Notes: generated by a model from the letters alone, not told the origin. A stretch of 64,000 nucleotides of DNA from Jutongia huaianensis (GCF_014384985.1 NZ_JACRSX010000001.1:248001-312000); one strand, 5' to 3'. Numbered from the stretch's first letter, positions 35,303 through 43,750 are shown. Numbers and translations: made by a program.

Positions 35303-37996
35303 CTACCCTTCCCACGCCTTGATCTGCTTTTCCACATCATCCCGGTACTGTTTCATCCTCTTAGTGGCAAGCTTCTTCACCATACTGTCATACTCCCGGT
35401 CAAAGTTCTGCGCATGCCAGATATCCTCTCCCTTTCGCATTGCATTAATATAGTTCTCCAGATCCTTCTCGTAATCACCGGCATCCGGCTGGAAGCCGAT
35501 CAACGGTGACTCGGTTACATTATATGACTGAAAATATTTCCTGCGATTTTCCGATTTGCCGGATTCCCCATCTGTATCCAGCGGCGTTGCTGCAATCTGA
35601 TTTCCAAAATTCATTCTCAGAAAAGAAAATGTTGTCTGCAGCTCCTGCGAATAATTGCTGACCACGCCATCCTTCACCTGATAATTTCCCTTCTGCACAC
35701 CATACAGCATCAGATCAGCAATCTTCTGATCCGTATATGCCAGTTCCAGAAACTTTTCTGCCTGTTCCTTACAGTTTGATGCCGATGCCACACCGGTGGA
35801 CATGTTTGCCTTTGAAAATACCGTCTGCTTTGGCCGGACAATCTCGCAGGACATTTTCTGAATATCCTCGCTGCAAGCTCCATAACCGATTGCCACCAGC
35901 CAGTCACCACTCTGCAGAGTCCCCTGCTCCCATGCCGCAGTATCCTCTCCTGCCGTACTGCTTATATAATTCTCCTCTGACAGCCATCCTCTCCGATACC
36001 AGGTATGAAATCTCTCGTATACGGCACGAACCTTTTTGCTTTCATACCATAGCTCTGACTTCTTCGTCTGATGATCCAGTGCCAGTCCCAGGCAATAATC
36101 ACTGTCAGCAAAACCGGACAGATTACCATCCTCCAGACTATTTAATAAGATGATCGGATACTTCGCCTTCACTTCTGTTCCACTCACTATCTTTTCTACC
36201 TTTTCCAGCGTATCTGCCTCTTTGAAACCGTCCTTCCCCTTCAGCTTTTTATTGTATGCAATATAGATTCCCTCATAATCCAGCATAGAACTCGGCACAG
36301 AATAGATTTCCCGATTGACCTCCACCTGTTTCCATTCCGTCTCACTGAACCGTTTTTTCAGCTTTTTGCCGCCATTATCCAAAAAATCGGACAGTGGTTC
36401 ATAATATCCCGATTTCAGGGCATCGGCAGAACGATTATTATAAACCATAGATGACGGTACCTGCAAAATATCTACCTGCGGATACTTTTGGGCAAGCTTA
36501 TCCGGATCATTCTCCAAAGCACTGATAAATTCCACCTTAAAGTCATACCCGCTCTTTTTCAGATAATGATTGATCTGAGAAACGGCATTTGCCGATGGAA
36601 GCTGATTACTCTGGACCCCCCAGACTACAGTATCTTCCGGATCATTATTCTTTATATCCTGCTTTTCCTGGATTTTCTTTTTTTCTGACTTTTCCGGGAA
36701 CTGATATTTTCCCTTCTCCAGCTCTTTCAACGGAATAGCATAGTGTTCATAATCATCATCCGACCAAAATATCATTACATAAACATACTCATTCGTGGCA
36801 TATTGCGGAACCACGGAAGCCTCCGATTTTGCCAGACATTCTGACTGTCCCGTTTCCCGATCATACCGATACCAGTCAAGAACATCCCTCTTTTTGTCAT
36901 AAATCGTATATAACACACTGCGCTCTGTCACGGCCACGCCTCTGTATCCGCTATCGTATTCCTTTTCTTCATTTTCCGGCGAATGGTAAACCACGATACT
37001 GTTTCCTTCCCCGCCCCGAAATTGTTTCGCCGTGAAATTTCCATAGTAATCCTGTATCATACACCAGTTTCCCGCATAAACAAAATCATGATTTTCGTCA
37101 AAGGACTGCGCATTTTCCATTTCTCCGTCCGAAAGAGAAACATCCACCTGCATAAAATGTAAATGTTTATCCAGGTAATTTATCTGCTTTTTTTCCGGTA
37201 GTTTATTTATTTTCTTTCCATCAAAATTCTCATCATAATATAAGCAATAGAGCGATACATCTTCACTTCCAAGACTTATTTGTGATATATAAGGTCTGGC
37301 GTCTTTTCCAAATGCATTATCCTTCTCATCCCGTGTTAGATAGACCCGCTGAAAGCTCCAGTCATTCATATTGATAATATAAATTCCCGCTTTTGTACGA
37401 TAGCTATCATACTCTATGTACTCTCCTTTTTCGTTGTAATATCCTGCCTCCTCAAACGAAACCACCATATACAAACCATCGCACTGTATGTTGAAGATAG
37501 TTATAGAAGTGTTCTCTTTCTCATCAATTTCCACTATCTTCTTCTGACCGCCACCGGTCAGATCCTGCTCCCAAATCTCCCATGGTGCATTTTTCCCCAA
37601 TGGATCTGCAGGAACATAATACAGCTTATTCCCATGGGGTATATATGCACTGATATGACTAAAATCCGCCTCACATTCCGTCCGCTCCAAAGAGCCCTCC
37701 GACTTTCCTGCCTCATGCTCACAATTCGTTTTTGTGCATACAATGGATTTTTCCCCAGTTGACGCATCCAGATAATATAGAAAATCATTCTCTGACTTAT
37801 AATACTCTCCGCTGCTTCCATAGGCAGCTCCCATTACATATGACGATATTCCATCAAAAGCAGTCTCCTTTTTTTCTTTTGACTGCTGACTGAATCCCTC
37901 CGGCAGATTCTGAACCACGATACTCCCCACCAGAAATGCCAAACACAGAATCCCTGCAAGCAATACAAAAATCTTGACCCTTGCCCTCTGTTTCAT
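35303..37996 (-). CDS. Membrane-anchored beta-propeller / solute-binding-like protein
   Basis: 897 residues. The N terminus has one hydrophobic helix (about 8-28: IFVLLAGILCLAFLVGSIVV) without a clear lipobox, so a single-pass anchor or an uncleaved signal. Residues about 60-420 are repeated beta strands of a propeller-like domain with a CTKTNCEH cysteine motif common in Lachnospiraceae propeller proteins. Residues about 440-897 resemble an extracellular solute-binding protein (family 1 type, with a DUF3502-like end: KRMKQYRDDVEKQIKAW). No sugar permease accompanies it; instead it lies 44 bp before an ABC-2 permease. It may capture or present the secreted protein, or sense a ligand. The start at 37996 has GGAGGG. 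Confidence 0.65.
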   Translation of the reverse strand: MKQRARVKIFVLLAGILCLAFLVGSIVVQNLPEGFSQQSKEKKETAFDGISSYVMGAAYGSSGEYYKSENDFLYYLDASTGEKSIVCTKTNCEHEAGKSEGSLERTECEADFSHISAYIPHGNKLYYVPADPLGKNAPWEIWEQDLTGGGQKKIVEIDEKENTSITIFNIQCDGLYMVVSFEEAGYYNEKGEYIEYDSYRTKAGIYIINMNDWSFQRVYLTRDEKDNAFGKDARPYISQISLGSEDVSLYCLYYDENFDGKKINKLPEKKQINYLDKHLHFMQVDVSLSDGEMENAQSFDENHDFVYAGNWCMIQDYYGNFTAKQFRGGEGNSIVVYHSPENEEKEYDSGYRGVAVTERSVLYTIYDKKRDVLDWYRYDRETGQSECLAKSEASVVPQYATNEYVYVMIFWSDDDYEHYAIPLKELEKGKYQFPEKSEKKKIQEKQDIKNNDPEDTVVWGVQSNQLPSANAVSQINHYLKKSGYDFKVEFISALENDPDKLAQKYPQVDILQVPSSMVYNNRSADALKSGYYEPLSDFLDNGGKKLKKRFSETEWKQVEVNREIYSVPSSMLDYEGIYIAYNKKLKGKDGFKEADTLEKVEKIVSGTEVKAKYPIILLNSLEDGNLSGFADSDYCLGLALDHQTKKSELWYESKKVRAVYERFHTWYRRGWLSEENYISSTAGEDTAAWEQGTLQSGDWLVAIGYGACSEDIQKMSCEIVRPKQTVFSKANMSTGVASASNCKEQAEKFLELAYTDQKIADLMLYGVQKGNYQVKDGVVSNYSQELQTTFSFLRMNFGNQIAATPLDTDGESGKSENRRKYFQSYNVTESPLIGFQPDAGDYEKDLENYINAMRKGEDIWHAQNFDREYDSMVKKLATKRMKQYRDDVEKQIKAWEG

Positions 37997-38080
37997 CAAA
38001 TCCCTCCAACTTAAAAATGCCATTTACAATAATAGAGAGAAGGAGAGTCCCCCTTCCCCCCATTACTATAAAAATATGCT

Positions 38081-38473
38081 CTATCTTATCGTTCCTACCA
38101 TTAAATTTTTTGATTTTGAATTTCCATAATGCACACTATATGCATAATTGCAGCTTTTTCCTGACGGATAATTTTTCGTAATGTTAGCCTGTGCATTTCC
38201 TGTTTTTTTCGGCATATTCACAACAGCATCGAAACTTCCTGAACTTGTACTGTAAAACTGATAGGACAGCTGAACACCACAACTAACTGATGATGTGGAC
38301 TGTGTAACAGCTTGTACATTTGTACTATTACAAGATAGATGACAATTAACTGTATTTCCTCCAACTTTAAATGATGTACTAGCCGCATTAACAATTGTAG
38401 CTCCAAAGGTTCCACACATAATCAATGCACCTAGCAATAAACTTGCACTAAATTTTTTTAGATTTTTCTTCAT
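38081..38473 (-). CDS. Small secreted four-cysteine protein
   Basis: 130 residues with a signal peptide (MKKNLKKFSASLLLGALIM, cleavage after VNA). The mature part, about 98 residues, is rich in Ser, Asn, Thr, Val and has just four cysteines (NCHLSC, VSCGV and KSCNY), enough for two disulfides. Mildly basic; ends NLMVGTIR. I do not recognise a family. First gene of the SBP-permease-ATPase run, with a strong ribosome site (GGAGGAGG) and an activator-like promoter, it resembles a bacteriocin or signal peptide arrangement such as lactococcin-972-type loci, but no sequence match to those is visible. The short ATG upstream in frame (38584) has no ribosome site. Confidence 0.7.
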   Translation of the reverse strand: MKKNLKKFSASLLLGALIMCGTFGATIVNAASTSFKVGGNTVNCHLSCNSTNVQAVTQSTSSVSCGVQLSYQFYSTSSGSFDAVVNMPKKTGNAQANITKNYPSGKSCNYAYSVHYGNSKSKNLMVGTIR

Positions 38474-38507
38474 AATAAATTCCTCCTCCATCATAATAAT
38501 TTTCACC

Positions 38508-38548
38508 AGTATAAGATAAAACATCTGAATACAGTTACTTTTAGTTAC
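38508..38548 (-). promoter_or_regulatory. Activator-type promoter of the secreted-protein operon
   Basis: Minus strand -10 TATACT (complement of 38508-38513). Seventeen bases upstream the -35 is a poor AACTGT. Over and beyond it, GTAACT occurs twice (complement of 38533-38538 and 38543-38548), 10 bp apart. Direct repeats one helical turn apart overlapping a weak -35 are what response regulators of the LytTR and OmpR type use. Confidence 0.5.
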
Positions 38549-38809
38549 ATCTGTAAAATCCTTGTATTCTGACCTTGCTGCCACTTTCGTTTTTCACATA
38601 TACTCTGTATCTCCCTGATTTGGAAGCATGTAACCTGTTTTCCCGCATCTCATATATATTTCATCGCTATTTTTCACAATCTGACAGTTTCATACGTTTA
38701 ATTTTCATAACGACACTCTTTCTCTCTATATTTGTAGACCATTCTCTATAAATTTAATTCACTTTCTTTTAATTGTCAAGCTATTTTTATATAAGTATCA
38801 CTCAAAAAA

Positions 38810-38842
38810 AGGGAAAATACCGCATCAAACGATATTTTCCCT
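38810..38842 (-). terminator. Terminator after the DMT transporter gene
   Basis: AGGGAAAATA (38810-38819) and TATTTTCCCT (38833-38842) pair; the minus-strand T-run is the complement of 38803-38809. The 394-base gap to the secreted-protein start otherwise holds AT-rich sequence and the promoter at 38508-38548. Confidence 0.8.
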
Positions 38843-38867
38843 AAAAGCTTGCAATCATTGATATCTT

Positions 38868-39698
38868 TTAAACAAACTGAAATCCCACAATTCCTACAAT
38901 ACACACAATTCCTCCCAGCACACTGAGCAGATCGTGTTCCTCCTCCTTCCGGGCAATTCCCCAAAAGAAAAGCACAACCAATATCATCGGCTGAATAAAG
39001 GAGTAATTCGCCAGACTCACGGCGATCACTGCATTCTCTCCTAAAAGACCGGCAACATTCGGAATCTTTGTCAATACCACAAACAGACCGCCGTTTCGTT
39101 TTTCCCGGAAGATCCGGACCGGATGTGCCATAGGAAGAAGGATCAACGCCAGCAGGATCAGCGCAAAATAAAGACACATGGTTGAAGATATATACGGTTC
39201 TGCTGCTGCGATCACCAGTCCATATCCATATTTTGCCGCCAGATAAACGATCAACGGAAGGACGATCTTTCCATAGCGTATTTTCTTTCTGCCGGCTTGT
39301 GCGATCAGAACCAGCCCAATCACTGTCACTGCAATAAATCCCAGACGAAGCCATGAAAAACTCTGGGTCTTCATCACTATGTCCGTAAAATAGGACACAA
39401 ACAGACAGATCCCCAGCCATGCCTTGAGTTCAAATGCGGACATATCCTGCAGGATCAAAGCAGACATCTGAAACTCCAGCATCTTGGATGCCGTCAGCAG
39501 CAGGATTGCTGCAACCGCCGGAATCCCCCATATCACACGGGTATCCACAAAGGGAAGGGTAAATGTCATAAAAAGAGCTGTGGCTGCTGCCATCAAAAAG
39601 GTCAGCTCATTTCCGTTAAATTTTATTTTTGCAACTGCATATTTGTCACTGAGAGAGCATATGGTGTAACATAGCACAACCATTAACATTAAAACCAT
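38868..39698 (-). CDS. DMT/EamA-type transporter
   Basis: 276 residues with about ten hydrophobic helices over the full length, with two repeating halves (break near the basic AGRKKIRYGKI at about 145) as in the drug/metabolite transporter superfamily. The late segment NYSFIQPMILVVLFFWGIARKEE is like the end of EamA repeats. Substrate is unknown. The ATG at 39698 has AGGAGG at good spacing; the longer reading to 39737 has none. It is separated from its neighbours by terminators on both sides. Confidence 0.7.
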   Translation of the reverse strand: MVLMLMVVLCYTICSLSDKYAVAKIKFNGNELTFLMAAATALFMTFTLPFVDTRVIWGIPAVAAILLLTASKMLEFQMSALILQDMSAFELKAWLGICLFVSYFTDIVMKTQSFSWLRLGFIAVTVIGLVLIAQAGRKKIRYGKIVLPLIVYLAAKYGYGLVIAAAEPYISSTMCLYFALILLALILLPMAHPVRIFREKRNGGLFVVLTKIPNVAGLLGENAVIAVSLANYSFIQPMILVVLFFWGIARKEEEHDLLSVLGGIVCIVGIVGFQFV

Positions 39699-39772
39699 TT
39701 TAATCCTCCTGATATGTAAGTGTAAATATGTCTGCACACCGGAGCTGTAATCTCTATTGTGCGGACAAAAAC

Positions 39773-39809
39773 AGGGACAGGCTTTTCAATGAGTGAAAAA
39801 TCTGTCCCT
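39773..39809 (-). terminator. Terminator after the DHH gene
   Basis: AGGGACAG (39773-39780) pairs with CTGTCCCT (39802-39809); an inner TTTTCA/TGAAAA pairing extends it. GTTTTTG follows on the minus strand. Confidence 0.75.
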
Positions 39810-39829
39810 ATGTTTCATTTCTGTTTTAA

Positions 39830-40750
39830 TTATTTGTTGGACATTGCAATCAGTTCATCTAACATCTTTGGTAACTCTGTATCCATATTTTCATCGGAAA
39901 ACTGGCAGGTACCAACCGCCTTGTGACCACCGCCGCCATACTTGAGCATCAGGCTTCCCACATTCACATCGGAGGTCTTATTTAAGATACTGTAACCAAC
40001 GGCTGCGGAACATCCCTTGCCGCCTTTTCCATTTACGATCCAGCAGGAAATATTCTGCTCCGGATACATACTATAGATCATAAAACGATTGCCGGAGTAG
40101 ATCGGATCTACACCGCGAAGATCAGAAATGATTACGTTTCCCTCCACACGGGTATATGCCTTTACCATCTCCTGGAACTTCTCGGACTGCTCATGATAAA
40201 TCTCAATACGCTCTACCACATCCGGAAGCGCAAGAATCTGCTCTGTGGTCATGGTACGGCAGGCATCGATCAGCTCCTCCATCAACTGATAATTTGGGAT
40301 GCGGAAATTGCGCCAGCGTCCCAGTCCGGTACGGGGATCCATAATAAATCCAACCAGGATCCATCCGGTCGGGTGAAGGATCTCATCAATCGTAAGATTT
40401 GCAGAATCTACTTTATCAACAGCTTCCATCATATCGTCAAACTGTGGAAACTTCTCTTTGCCACCATAATACTCATAAATAATACGTGCACAGGATGGGG
40501 TAATACGGCTCTCTCCCTTATACTTTCCTGCAAGCTGCTGTCTCTCATGCTCACTGGAGTGGTGATCAAACCAAAGTCCGCAGCCCTCTACATAAGGAAC
40601 ATTTGCAAGACAATCATCCTCTGTGATCTCAATCAATCCATCCTGCAGATCCTTTGGATGGGCAAATTTCCAGTGATCGATAATTCCTGCCTCTTTTAAA
40701 AGAGCCGCACATGCTAATCCATCAAAATCTGATCTCGTTACTAACCTCAT
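39830..40750 (-). CDS. DHH-family phosphoesterase
   Basis: 306 residues. The N-terminal DHH domain has RSDFDGLACAALL (metal-binding Asp residues) and the eponymous WFDHHSSEH; another Asp is in EAVDKVDSAN. The C-terminal DHHA1-like part carries the GGGGHKAVGTCQF motif. Family members are exopolyphosphatases, oligoribonucleases/pAp phosphatases or cyclic-dinucleotide hydrolases; this one keeps the order of an exopolyphosphatase-like protein. The ATG at 40750 has GGAGG upstream. No neighbouring gene specifies the substrate; cytoplasmic. Confidence 0.78.
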   Translation of the reverse strand: MRLVTRSDFDGLACAALLKEAGIIDHWKFAHPKDLQDGLIEITEDDCLANVPYVEGCGLWFDHHSSEHERQQLAGKYKGESRITPSCARIIYEYYGGKEKFPQFDDMMEAVDKVDSANLTIDEILHPTGWILVGFIMDPRTGLGRWRNFRIPNYQLMEELIDACRTMTTEQILALPDVVERIEIYHEQSEKFQEMVKAYTRVEGNVIISDLRGVDPIYSGNRFMIYSMYPEQNISCWIVNGKGGKGCSAAVGYSILNKTSDVNVGSLMLKYGGGGHKAVGTCQFSDENMDTELPKMLDELIAMSNK

Positions 40751-40877
40751 GATAATACCTCCATTCCTATCTGTCACGTATAAATCTTCCGCCAAAACCA
40801 ATGTTTTGTCCATGCATATACTATAAGTATACTATACACAAATAAACAGGGCAATAAAAATCTGCATTTTCTGTCTT

Positions 40878-42257
40878 TTATTCCTGTGTGCCGGCCTTCT
40901 CCAGCATCTCACATACCTTGATCAAAATAGCACTCTCCAGACGCTTTCTCTGAATCTTGCATGACATCTCATGTACCTTGTGAATGTCTCCGTTATAAAT
41001 GTAATTATTTGCATTGCATCCACCGCTGCAATAGAATTTTGCCCAGCATTTCTGGCAGGATGGCTTAGAATAAACATGAGCTCCGGCAAATTCCTTCTTG
41101 ATCTCCTCATTGAAGGTGCCGTCCTCGATGTTACCCATGCAATACTCCTCATGGCCAACAAACTGATGGCAAGGGTAAATATCTCCATCCGGCGTAATGG
41201 AAACATACTCGTTTCCGCTGCCACAGCCACGAAGACGCTTGATCACACATGGCCCCTGCTCCAGATCGATCATAAAATGGAAGAAATTCAGGAATCCGCC
41301 GTTTTTCTTTAATTCCATCAAACGGTCTGCCAGACGGTCATATTCCTTACAGATCTGATCCAGATCCTCCTCTGTAATGGCATATTCTACCTTTGGATCC
41401 TCCACAACAGGCTCCACAGAAATCTGGTCAAAGCCCTGATCATACAAATGGAATACATCCTCAGAGAAATCCAGATTATACTTGGTATAAGTACCACGGA
41501 CATACCATTCCTTATCGCCGCGCTTTTCCACCAGCTTCTTGAAATTCTTTACGATGCGGTCATAGCTTCCATTGCCATCGGCACGAACACGCATACGGTC
41601 ATTGACCTCCTTACGTCCATCAATGGAAAGAACCACATTGTACATTTCCTTATTGATAAAATCAATGGCATCATCATCCAAAAGCATACCATTCGTCGTA
41701 ATGGTAAAACGGAAATTCTTGCCATATTCCTTCTCTTTGCTTCTTGCATACGCTACGGTCTGCTTTACTACATCAAAATTCATCAGCGGCTCTCCACCAA
41801 AGAAATCCAACTCCAGATTTTCTCTGCCCACAGATTTCTCCAAAAGAAAATCAATCGCAGCCTTTGCAGTCTCCAAAGGCATCAGCTTACGTCCCGTACC
41901 GAAATCACCGGTGGAGGCGAAGCAGTATTTGCAGCGGAGATTGCAGTCATGGGAAATATGAAGACACATTGCCTTGATCGGAGAATTGATCGCCGTCTCT
42001 GCATAAACGGCATATGGATCTCCGCTAAACAGTACCTTATCATGGTACAGTTCCAGAATCTCTCCGTAACATTCCTTCAACTGCTCTACCGTATACTTGC
42101 CGCTAAGCTCATCCAGCGCCTTCTGCGGACAAGTCTCCTCTAACGGCTCCTCAATATAATCCAGCAGATCATATGTCATATCATCCACCAGATGAACACC
42201 GCCACTATTTACATCCAATACAATATTTAAATCCTTTGCTTTAAATTTATGAATCAT
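40878..42257 (-). CDS. scfB: SCIFF peptide radical-SAM maturase
   Basis: 459 residues. The radical-SAM CxxxCxxC motif is CNLRCKYCFAS near residue 100, after an N-terminal PqqD-like recognition region. FFGGEPLMNF follows. The SPASM auxiliary-cluster cysteines are in GCGSGNEYVSITPDGDIYPC and in CQKCWAKFYCSGGCNAN. It installs thioether bonds between cysteines and nearby residues of the SCIFF precursor, which is encoded immediately upstream. The two genes are 94 bp apart, separated by a strong hairpin. The function of the mature SCIFF is still unknown. Confidence 0.96.
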   Translation of the reverse strand: MIHKFKAKDLNIVLDVNSGGVHLVDDMTYDLLDYIEEPLEETCPQKALDELSGKYTVEQLKECYGEILELYHDKVLFSGDPYAVYAETAINSPIKAMCLHISHDCNLRCKYCFASTGDFGTGRKLMPLETAKAAIDFLLEKSVGRENLELDFFGGEPLMNFDVVKQTVAYARSKEKEYGKNFRFTITTNGMLLDDDAIDFINKEMYNVVLSIDGRKEVNDRMRVRADGNGSYDRIVKNFKKLVEKRGDKEWYVRGTYTKYNLDFSEDVFHLYDQGFDQISVEPVVEDPKVEYAITEEDLDQICKEYDRLADRLMELKKNGGFLNFFHFMIDLEQGPCVIKRLRGCGSGNEYVSITPDGDIYPCHQFVGHEEYCMGNIEDGTFNEEIKKEFAGAHVYSKPSCQKCWAKFYCSGGCNANNYIYNGDIHKVHEMSCKIQRKRLESAILIKVCEMLEKAGTQE

Positions 42258-42299
42258 TTTTGTCCTCTTTACTCTTTCTAATATGTTGACAACACATAA

Positions 42300-42329
42300 A
42301 TAGCTGCTGCAATAAATTGCAGCAGCTAT
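42300..42329 (-). other. Perfect hairpin between scfA and scfB
   Basis: ATAGCTGCTGCAAT (42300-42313) and ATTGCAGCAGCTAT (42316-42329) are perfect complements with a 2-base gap (a 4-nt loop in practice). There is no T-run after it on the minus strand, so it is a leaky terminator or a mRNA processing/stability element that could keep the small precursor peptide in excess over its enzyme. Confidence 0.65.
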
Positions 42330-42351
42330 CAGCTTTCAGCAATCACAACAA

Positions 42352-42504
42352 TTATTTGTCGTCATCCTCTCTTGCACACTTCTGATTTCCTACAGTACAA
42401 GATGTCTTGCATGCAGACTGGCAAGATGCCTGACACTTACCACAGCCGCCCTTCTTTGCGGACTCGCTTAAGTTTGCTTTGTTTAATGTCTGAATATGCT
42501 TCAT
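42352..42504 (-). CDS. scfA: SCIFF (six-cysteine in forty-five) ribosomal peptide precursor
   Basis: 50 residues: leader MKHIQTLNKANLSESAKK then a cysteine core with six Cys (positions 21, 24, 28, 32, 36, 43; CGKCQASCQSACKTSC) and an acidic tail. This matches the SCIFF family, conserved throughout Clostridia, where the maturase links Cys thiols to nearby residues. The tail here (AREDDDK) is a few residues longer than the usual 46. The ATG at 42504 has GGAGG; a longer in-frame reading to 42537 is not supported. Confidence 0.95.
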   Translation of the reverse strand: MKHIQTLNKANLSESAKKGGCGKCQASCQSACKTSCTVGNQKCAREDDDK

Positions 42505-42550
42505 GATATCCTCCATCCTTTCATAAGTTCTAAACACAATTATTTATTCT

Positions 42551-42578
42551 ATTTTACCACATCCCGTAAAAAATTCAA
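42551..42578 (-). promoter_or_regulatory. scfA promoter
   Basis: Minus strand TTGAAT (complement of 42573-42578), 16-bp spacer with an extended TG, TAAAAT (complement of 42551-42556). Confidence 0.55.
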
Positions 42579-42732
42579 CCATTTGACGAAAATTTTGCAA
42601 TAAGTATTTTTTCCGTCAAGATCTTGTTATTGCAAAAGGAATAAACTGGCAAAATAATTTGAGTGCATTTGCAGATAATAGAAATCAGGATAAGCAAACA
42701 ACAAAGCCTATCCCGCCGAAAAAGATATGAAT

Positions 42733-42744
42733 CTGTATATACAG
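42733..42744. other. 12-bp palindrome upstream of the spore-protein gene
   Basis: CTGTATATACAG at 42733-42744 is a perfect palindrome 44 bp before the ssp start codon. The 13-mer GGCAAAAyAATTT also occurs twice in this gap, near 42648 and near 42757. I could not find a confident sigma-G promoter pattern. Confidence 0.35.
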
Positions 42745-42787
42745 AATGAAATCAATCGGCAAAACAATTTCAAGGAGGTAGAAAAAA

Positions 42788-42997
42788 ATGACAAACAGTC
42801 AGAGTTCAAGAATGGAAGTTCCACAGGCAAAGGAAGCTATGGATAAGTTTAAGATGGAGGTTGCCAGCGAGTTAGGAGTACCACTTAAGAATGGTGGATA
42901 TAACGGTGACCTTACTTCTGCACAGAATGGTTCTGTTGGTGGCGAGATGGTTCGTCAGATGATCAAGCGCCAGGAAGAGTCTATGGCAGGTAAATAA
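42788..42997 (+). CDS. Alpha/beta-type small acid-soluble spore protein
   Basis: 69 residues, normal size. The family's two conserved blocks are present: FKMEVASELGVPLKNGGYNGDLTS (with the germination-protease cleavage region FKMEVA) and QNGSVGGEMVRQMIKRQE. These proteins coat spore DNA in the A-like form and protect it from UV and chemicals, then are degraded in germination. Ribosome site AAGGAGG lies upstream. This is direct evidence that the organism sporulates. Expected control is forespore sigma-G. Confidence 0.96.
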   Translation: MTNSQSSRMEVPQAKEAMDKFKMEVASELGVPLKNGGYNGDLTSAQNGSVGGEMVRQMIKRQEESMAGK

Positions 42998-43050
42998 TCA
43001 CCTGTAACCGGGACACAACATCCCAATATCTTCCATGAATGACCATGGAA

Positions 43051-43084
43051 AAAGGGCTGAGATTCTAAAGAACCTCAGCCCTTT
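43051..43084. terminator. Bidirectional terminator
   Basis: AAAGGGCTGAG (43051-43061) pairs with CTCAGCCCTTT (43074-43084). It lies between the convergent spore-protein gene and the DUF6465 gene, with T-runs on both outer sides. Confidence 0.85.
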
Positions 43085-43103
43085 GTATATTTTAAAACAA
43101 ATC

Positions 43104-43577
43104 TTACAGCTCGATGTATTTTCCTTCACCATCGTCTCCGTTGATGACATAATATGCTTTGCCTTCCTCAGAGTTGATGTAAACCTTCAGATCCTTGATA
43201 CGTCCAATCTGATGACCCTCGTTTTTGTATGCCTGCTCGATCAAAGATACAACCTGGCCAGCCTCAACCTGCTTGCCGTCAAACTCAAAGTATACTTCCT
43301 GAACACGAGGCTCAGCCTTCTTTGCTGCAGGCTTTCTTCCACGCTTCTTTGGCTCAGCTTTCTTTGCTGCTGTCTTCTTTGGTGCCTCAGCCTTCTTTGC
43401 AGGAGCTTTTTTCTCTGCTGTCTTCGGTGCCTCTGTCTTCTTTGCTGTTGTATCTGCTGTCTTTGCTACAGGAGCTGCCGGCTCTGCCTTCTTTGCTACG
43501 GTAGCTGCAATCGCTGCTGCTGTGTTTGTCTTTGCTACTGTCTCTTTTTTTGCGGTAGTATTTTTCTTATCTGCCAT
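43104..43577 (-). CDS. DUF6465 protein with histone-H1-like N-terminal tail
   Basis: 157 residues. Positions 1-100 are an Ala/Lys/Pro/Thr-rich, highly basic low-complexity tail with repeated KKAEP/KKTEAP units and an AT-hook-like KKRGRKPAAKK at about 82-92. The last 55 residues form a compact domain (VYFEFDGKQVEAGQVVSLIEQAYKNEGHQIG and VYINSEEGKAYYVING) that matches the DUF6465 family of Lachnospiraceae. Probable nucleoid- or RNA-binding protein; function not established. The ATG at 43577 has GGGAGAAG upstream. Confidence 0.78.
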   Translation of the reverse strand: MADKKNTTAKKETVAKTNTAAAIAATVAKKAEPAAPVAKTADTTAKKTEAPKTAEKKAPAKKAEAPKKTAAKKAEPKKRGRKPAAKKAEPRVQEVYFEFDGKQVEAGQVVSLIEQAYKNEGHQIGRIKDLKVYINSEEGKAYYVINGDDGEGKYIEL

Positions 43578-43750
43578 AATACTTCTCCCTTTCATAACTA
43601 AAGAAAAAATCAACAATTCGTTCTACGATAAGAAGTTTATAGCGTTTTTCGAAAAGTTTCAACCCTTTTTTCAATTTTTGTTACTATTGTATAATTATTT
43701 GAATTTTCCTCAAAAAAATTATAAATATTGCCTTGTTTTTCCAGTGGATT

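Noticed and set aside
38081..38473. Lactococcin-972-family bacteriocin
   Set aside because: Gene order is similar, but the mature protein lacks the Trp/Gly/His pattern of that family and has four cysteines. Kept only as an analogy.
38776..39420. 214-codon minus-strand frame overlapping the DMT transporter
   Set aside because: Different frame of the transporter with Ser/Gly/Arg-rich sequence; it also crosses the terminator.
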